Source: Acidobacteriota bacterium (GTDB lineage: Bacteria; Acidobacteriota; Terriglobia; Acidiferrales; UBA7541). Taken from it: a DNA stretch of 18,486 bases. The DNA lies in the NCBI GenBank assembly GCA_003224135.1, contig QHYO01000308.1, forward strand, positions 1 through 18,486, read 5' to 3'. The translations under genes were made by a program, and so were the position numbers. This document shows positions 15,043 through 18,486 of this stretch, one piece after another. The first letter of the stretch is position 1. Every line of letters starts with the position of its first letter. Below the pieces are notes generated by a model that searched no databases, was not told the origin of the DNA, and saw only the letters and a program-made list of their open reading frames with translations.

Positions 15043-17100
15043 TTAGGAAACCGAATGAATTCTGCTTGAATTGCGCACCCAATCGCGCAGTTTTCGCTCG
15101 TCCGCTGCAGTGAGTGTAATCCAACAGGGCATTCCAGGGTTGAGCCGTCGTGCTTGGATCACGTTGTGCTCGACCCAGTAGTAGACCACGCCATCGCTAA
15201 CACCGAACTGTTTGGCGACTTGTTGAACAGTCATCTCCTCAGGCTTCTTGAGCCTTGCAAGCGGAATCTGATAGCGCCAACGGATCCACCGAATCATTTT
15301 CGCAGTATACGACTTGCCTTTCGCACTCGTGCAGCCTTCTCGATTGAGTCGGTCAGCGATCTGTGCATCGAGCAAACTGCACGCCAGGTCACGAATGCGA
15401 TCGACAATCGGAGAACGATAACGATGACGGCCTGCTGCGCTTGGTGGAATCTGAACGAAGAGGTCGGTGCAAGCGCCGCCCTGCCAGCGGAGGTGAACGG
15501 AGAGCTGTCTTTGCTCGATTAATTTGTTGACCGTAATATCTTTGATGAGTAGCCGCAACATCCGCTTGCGGTCCTTAGCTTGCGTGCTGGGTGCATGCCA
15601 CAGACGCGGGAAATCCCGCGCCAATGCGAGCACTTTCGCTTTTTGCTCAGGTGTGAAGACGCGTGCTTCTTTTCGTTGAAAATCCGCAGCTTGCTTCTTC
15701 AGATCCTGTAGATGAAGCAATGTTTCATTCCAGCGGCGTTCCAGCGTGTTGGCCACCAGCCGATTGGATGGATCTACTTCCTGATAACGCCGTTCCGCAA
15801 GAGCAGCTTCGTATTCGGCGCGCTCGAGTCGCATCTGCCATTGACGCAGAATGCCTTGATCGCGCGTTTCGAGTTCCTGCAGAGCGGCGAGTGCGAGTTG
15901 AAGTTCGGCTGGTCGCAGCACTTTCAACACTTCCTCCGAAACGGCAGCATCGAGCAGACCACAACGAAAGCTCATGCAATCCTTGGTCGCCAGTCCTTCA
16001 CGACGTTGTCGGTTGCAAAGGTAAGTCGGATAGATGCCGCCGTTGCCGGTGTAACGGGCGGTGATGGCGTGGCCACAGTTGCCGCACAAGAGCAGCCCCT
16101 GCAGCAAGGCCAAACCTTCGCGAGCCGGGCCGCTCAACATCGTTGCTTCCCCATTCGTGCGGTTCTTTTCCAAGCGCTTGCCATTTTCCAGGAATTCGTC
16201 CCAGCTGAGGTATCCGTCGTGATGCTGTCTCAATTGGACGCGCCAATCGGGCATGGGGACCGCACGCATTTTTTTCTGAATCTCGCCGGTCGTGCTGATT
16301 TTCTGATGATACTGGTAGCGACCAAAGACATACACGCCGGCATAAGACGGGTTCTTGAGCATGCACAGCACACGCGTATGAGTAAGACGTCCCCACACCA
16401 GCTTGCCATTCCAGGCCCCACCGTAAGCGCGTTTTGGAAAACGCAATGCACGCCTGGCGAAATTCTGTACCACAGCGAAAGCACTACCTGTTTCGCGAAA
16501 CAAGCGAAACACCAAGGACACGGCGCCGCGCACTTCTTCGTCGGGGTCAGGGACGATATGACCATCCTCGTCGTGGCAGAATCCCACGGGGAGTGGAAAT
16601 CTCAATTCTCCTTTTTGCGCTTTGTTGAGTTTACCGCCCAGGAGGCGCGCGCGTAGAAAGTGCAACTCCGCTTGCGCCATCGTTCCCTTGAGTCCCAACA
16701 ATAAACCATCGTTGAAGTCCGCTGGATCGTAGGAGCCATCCTCGTCGATCACGAGTGTCCGAGTCAGCGCACATAACTCGAGGAGTCGGTGCCAATCGAC
16801 ATTCGAGCGCGCCAGTCGTGAAGCTTCCAAGGCAAACACCGCGCCCACCTGGCCCATCGAAACATCCGCTACCAGGGTCTTGAAGTCCGCGCGTCCCGTC
16901 GTATGGGCACCGGATACTCCCAAATCCCGATCGAGGATGCGGATCGACGTTTCGCTCCAACCCAGTTCCAGAGCTTTCTTTCGCAGCGCATACTGACGCT
17001 CGGTGCTCTCTTGATGGTGGCGCACTTGGGCAAGCGTCGACTGACGCACATAAATGTAAGCGGGTTTGCTCTGTTGCTGTTCTGAGATTTTCGGGTTCAT
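15043..17100 (-). CDS. Large serine recombinase
   Basis: This 685-aa protein has an N-terminal resolvase/invertase catalytic domain at about residues 12-160. The motif YIYVRQS provides Arg19 and nucleophile Ser21, and ALEASRLARS at 90-99 provides the conserved arginines. A recombinase domain follows (about 165-310). A zinc ribbon has Cys339 and Cys342 in CGNCG and probably Cys362 and Cys375. A coiled-coil-rich segment lies at about 395-490. The C-terminal part has a helix-turn-helix around EEMTVQQVAKQFGVSDGVVY (about 613-632). The start ATG 17100 has GGAGGT six bases upstream. The family cuts and rejoins DNA through a Ser-DNA bond at 2-bp cores. It ends 33 bp from the element border, and nothing suggests inactivation. 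Confidence 0.95.
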   Translation of the reverse strand: MNPKISEQQQSKPAYIYVRQSTLAQVRHHQESTERQYALRKKALELGWSETSIRILDRDLGVSGAHTTGRADFKTLVADVSMGQVGAVFALEASRLARSNVDWHRLLELCALTRTLVIDEDGSYDPADFNDGLLLGLKGTMAQAELHFLRARLLGGKLNKAQKGELRFPLPVGFCHDEDGHIVPDPDEEVRGAVSLVFRLFRETGSAFAVVQNFARRALRFPKRAYGGAWNGKLVWGRLTHTRVLCMLKNPSYAGVYVFGRYQYHQKISTTGEIQKKMRAVPMPDWRVQLRQHHDGYLSWDEFLENGKRLEKNRTNGEATMLSGPAREGLALLQGLLLCGNCGHAITARYTGNGGIYPTYLCNRQRREGLATKDCMSFRCGLLDAAVSEEVLKVLRPAELQLALAALQELETRDQGILRQWQMRLERAEYEAALAERRYQEVDPSNRLVANTLERRWNETLLHLQDLKKQAADFQRKEARVFTPEQKAKVLALARDFPRLWHAPSTQAKDRKRMLRLLIKDITVNKLIEQRQLSVHLRWQGGACTDLFVQIPPSAAGRHRYRSPIVDRIRDLACSLLDAQIADRLNREGCTSAKGKSYTAKMIRWIRWRYQIPLARLKKPEEMTVQQVAKQFGVSDGVVYYWVEHNVIQARRLNPGMPCWITLTAADERKLRDWVRNSSRIHSVS

Positions 17101-17227
17101 CGGTGACCTCCGCAGTTGTCAAAGTCTTGGGGAGAAACTCGAACCAACTCTCGAGCATATTGGCGACGATCATGCTTGCTAATTGGGGATCGATCGGCAC
17201 GATGAGCGCGGAAGAAGCGGTGCTCAT
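16631..17227 (-). CDS. Possible leader ORF overlapping the recombinase
   Basis: ATG 17227 follows the DUF6788-like stop by 9 bp and opens a 198-codon frame, in a different phase from the recombinase. The first 42 codons (MSTASSALIVPIDPQLASMI...) lie ahead of the recombinase start and read like real protein. The rest overlaps the recombinase and reads like a shadow frame. It may be a coupled leader, an N-terminal extension joined by frameshifting, or chance. Confidence 0.2.
   Translation of the reverse strand: MSTASSALIVPIDPQLASMIVANMLESWFEFLPKTLTTAEVTDEPENLRTATEQTRLHLCASVDACPSAPPSREHRASVCAAKESSGTGLERNVDPHPRSGFGSIRCPYDGTRGLQDPGSGCFDGPGGRGVCLGSFTTGALECRLAPTPRVMCADSDTRDRRGWLLRSSGLQRWFIVGTQGNDGASGVALSTRAPPGR
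17106..17111 (-). promoter_or_regulatory. Ribosome binding site of the serine recombinase
   Basis: GGAGGT lies 5 bp upstream of ATG 17100 on the minus strand. It fixes the recombinase start and argues that the recombinase is translated independently of the overlapping leader frame. Confidence 0.75.
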
Positions 17228-17236
17228 CGTGCGCTC

Positions 17237-17569
17237 TCAGAGCGCCTCTCGGCGGCGCAGCAGCTCGCGGTTGATCTCGCAGATCTGCTCTAAGATTTCG
17301 CGAGCGTGCTGATAATTGGCGAGGAGTTTGTTGGTCTCGGCAAGACGGTTCTGCGGAACATAGTCTATTTGCGGCCGTAAATTCGGAAAGCTCACGGACA
17401 AGTAGAACTTGGGACCATGGCCGCGCCCCTTGGCGCATTTGCAGCCAGGCTTGCCACAAGGCTTGTAGCGTTCGATAAGAGAACCGCGAAGGATGGCACC
17501 GAGGGGCGGCAGCTTGCCTAGTAGAGCCTGACGGCGCTTTCGTAGGGCGGCAGAGGATTTCTTCTGCAT
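17237..17569 (-). CDS. DUF6788-like small protein with Cys-rich motif
   Basis: This 110-aa protein (124 aa from TTG 17611) has the block ILRGSLIERYKPCGKPGCKCAKGRGHGPKF. From memory this is the hallmark of the DUF6788 family, found beside large serine recombinases. The three cysteines in CGKPGCKC could bind a metal. A basic N-terminal helix and a helical C-terminal tail (about 75-110) complete it. ATG 17569 places the Cys motif about 30 residues from the start, as in relatives; no strong ribosome binding site is visible. Its constant linkage suggests an accessory role in recombination, but no function is known to me. Confidence 0.8.
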   Translation of the reverse strand: MQKKSSAALRKRRQALLGKLPPLGAILRGSLIERYKPCGKPGCKCAKGRGHGPKFYLSVSFPNLRPQIDYVPQNRLAETNKLLANYQHAREILEQICEINRELLRRREAL

Positions 17570-17624
17570 AAGTAGCAGACCATCTAAAAGACTGGTCTGA
17601 CCATATTCCAAACGAATTCATAAA

Positions 17625-17897
17625 TCAACCCTTTTCTGTAGATCGCTGGGGGAGTTGTTCCAAGAGGGTAACCAACGCAAGAAGGGATTCGGCATCGAGC
17701 CGCCGCAGGGGCAGCTTCAGTGAGTCTCCTGACGAAGGATCAGCCCAATCGGTCCACTCCAGCGCGACGCTGAAAGTGCCACAATCCAGTCCACGAAGAA
17801 TCAGAGTGTCATTGCCAGCGATGCGTCGCTTTTTGAGTACTGCGAAACGTTGACCGCGCAGCGGATGGAATGGGTGGCGGATCTCGGCCCAGCCCAA
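17625..17897 (-). CDS. DUF5372-like small protein
   Basis: This protein of about 90 aa has IRHPFHPLRGQRFAVLKKRR near its N-terminus and ALEWTDWADP in the middle. This fits the DUF5372 family (HPFHPL-x-G...GWTD pattern) found as first gene of serine-recombinase cassettes. The start is uncertain. TTG 17897 is the first usual start codon, but the frame is open further upstream into the element end and the reverse transcriptase DNA. The gene might therefore be translated from a start near the element border, or from a host start after insertion. It is 13 bp or more from the next gene and likely the first in the element's operon. Function unknown. Confidence 0.72.
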   Translation of the reverse strand: MGWAEIRHPFHPLRGQRFAVLKKRRIAGNDTLILRGLDCGTFSVALEWTDWADPSSGDSLKLPLRRLDAESLLALVTLLEQLPQRSTEKG

Positions 17898-17914
17898 ATG
17901 CTCGCAGTGCTCAA

Positions 17915-17935
17915 GTGCAGTTCGCGTTGATCGTC
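17915..17935 (-). repeat. Right imperfect terminal inverted repeat / att half-site
   Basis: The plus strand begins GTGCAG and ends ATCGTC directly before the right CCGA. It pairs imperfectly with the left end (13 of 21 positions). In an excised circle the two ends would form a 44-bp dyad whose centre is the first two bases (CC) of CCGA. Confidence 0.45.
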
Positions 17936-17938
17936 CCG

Positions 17939-18486
17939 ACAGTGCTGGATCGGTTCATCCAGCAAGCGGTGATGCAGGTATTGCAGAGGAGCTGGGACGG
18001 AACGTTCTCTGAACACAGCTATGGGTTTCGGCCCAAGCGATCGGCACATCAGGCGGTGGCGAAGGCGCAGCAATATCAAGCCGAAGGCTACCGCTGGGTG
18101 GTGGATCTGGATCTCGAGAAATTTTTCGACCGGGTCAACCACGACCGATTGCTCGCGAAGATCGCCGAAAAGGTCAGCGATAAGCGGTTGCTGAAACTAA
18201 TTCGTGCGTTCTTGCGAGCCGGAATAATGGAGAACGGGCTGGTGAGTCCGGCTAAGGAAGGAACACCGCAAGGTGGTCCTCTCTCGCCCGTGCTATCGAA
18301 CATCGTACTCAACGAACTGGATCAGGAGCTAGAGCGACGCGGACATCGGTTCACACGATATGCGGATGACTGCAACATTTACGTCCGCAGTCGGCGAGCC
18401 GGCGAACGAGTGATGAGCAGCGTGACGCGACTCCTCACGACGAAGCTCAAGCTGCGGGTAAACAGCGAGAAGAGTGCGGTGGCACG
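17939..18486 (+). pseudogene. ltrA: Group II intron reverse transcriptase/maturase, C-terminal part (continues beyond window)
   Basis: The frame resumes with TVLDRFIQQAVMQVLQ, the exact continuation of the GIP end at 15008. It contains HSYGFRPKRSAHQAV, VVDLDLEKFFDRVNHD, GTPQGGPLSPVLSNIVLNEL and the catalytic YADD (18359-18370, RYADDCNIYVRS). All visible reverse transcriptase motifs are intact, so decay after insertion is slight. The thumb/maturase part lies beyond the window. A GTG at 17915 inside the element end is in frame and could start a fragment lacking RT0-RT1. That is unlikely to give an active enzyme. Confidence 0.92.

Larger units (their letters stand above)
15010..17939 (-). mobile_element. 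Compact serine-recombinase element inserted in the intron maturase
   Basis: The element is 2,930 bp long if one CCGA copy is counted. Left junction CCGA is at 15006-15009 and right junction CCGA at 17936-17939. Deleting one copy plus the insert joins GGC ATT CCG to ACA GTG CTG and restores the uninterrupted reverse transcriptase. It carries, in order on the minus strand, a DUF5372-like gene, a DUF6788-like gene and a large serine recombinase. Coding starts 38 bp from one end and stops 33 bp from the other. No transposase of DDE or HUH type is present. The borders are exact to within the four shared bases. Confidence 0.88.
14202..18486 (+). mobile_element. Group II intron, class C, interrupted (3' end beyond window)
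   Basis: The intron begins with GTGTGCCGAGCATGTCC, matching the GUGYG consensus and the class C 5' end, right after a terminator hairpin. The RNA part carries blocks shared, as I remember it, with the Oceanobacillus iheyensis class C intron: CGCAAGGGTG, GAACAAGAACTGGATATGAGGC-like text near 14,346-14,368, and CAGAAGTCAGCAGA near 14,540. The intron-encoded reverse transcriptase starts at 14616. It is split at 15009 by the 2.93-kb recombinase element and resumes at 17939. Domains V and VI and the 3' exon lie outside the window. With its maturase split, the copy is probably immobile unless helped in trans. Confidence 0.88.

Noticed and set aside
15712..16656. Plus-strand frame of 314 codons
   Set aside because: It is antisense to the serine recombinase, whose catalytic and zinc motifs are clear.
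17097..17621. Minus-strand frame of 174 codons
   Set aside because: It overlaps the DUF6788-like gene in another phase and lacks motifs; the Cys motif is in the other frame.
15006..17939. Classical insertion sequence with target duplication
   Set aside because: The 4-bp CCGA match could be a duplication, but no DDE transposase is present and the encoded enzyme is a serine recombinase, so a shared crossover core is the simpler reading.

Overview
The window looks like soil Acidobacteria DNA (Terriglobales/Koribacter-like). This is inferred from a moderately high GC content, long (tetratricopeptide) TPR proteins, and a helix-turn-helix / membrane / TolB-like / TPR fusion regulator of the kind common in that phylum. 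No rRNA, tRNA or CRISPR array was seen.

Positions 1-13,270 are mostly ordinary chromosome. A partial FecR-like secreted protein runs off the left edge on the minus strand. It is divergent from a DUF374-type lysophospholipid acyltransferase whose start codon abuts a perfect tandem pair of 38-bp hairpin repeats. A minus-strand cluster follows: folD, coaE and a membrane-anchored HtrA protease. Next come a sulfite-oxidase-like molybdopterin enzyme, a conserved hypothetical protein overlapping an exported alpha/beta hydrolase, an exported TPR protein, a vanadium-haloperoxidase/PAP2-type exported enzyme, and the HTH-TolB-TPR regulator. A decayed membrane-protein gene (about 12,500-12,844) lies in one frame with six internal stops. 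After it is a minus-strand ECF sigma factor operon: sigma factor, small single-TM partner (possible anti-sigma) and a four-TM membrane protein. It has a candidate autoregulatory promoter.

Positions 14,160-18,486 hold nested mobile DNA. A strong bidirectional terminator hairpin is followed 6 bp past its stem by the 5' end (GTGTGCC) of a group II intron. Its RNA motifs and reverse transcriptase are class C in type, the class known to insert after terminators. The intron's reverse transcriptase is split after residue 131 by a 2.93-kb element. That element encodes, on the opposite strand, a DUF5372-like protein, a DUF6788-like Cys-motif protein and a 685-aa large serine recombinase. Both junctions share CCGA, and joining them restores the reverse transcriptase frame exactly (G-I-P|T-V-L-D-R). 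The ends carry imperfect inverted repeats that would form a 44-bp dyad centred on CC in the excised circle. The intron continues past the right edge.

The most interesting system is this compact serine-recombinase element. It appears to use a conserved stretch of a group II intron reverse transcriptase gene as its attachment site, so it may travel with introns. Family names are from recognition of motifs by eye; no database was searched.
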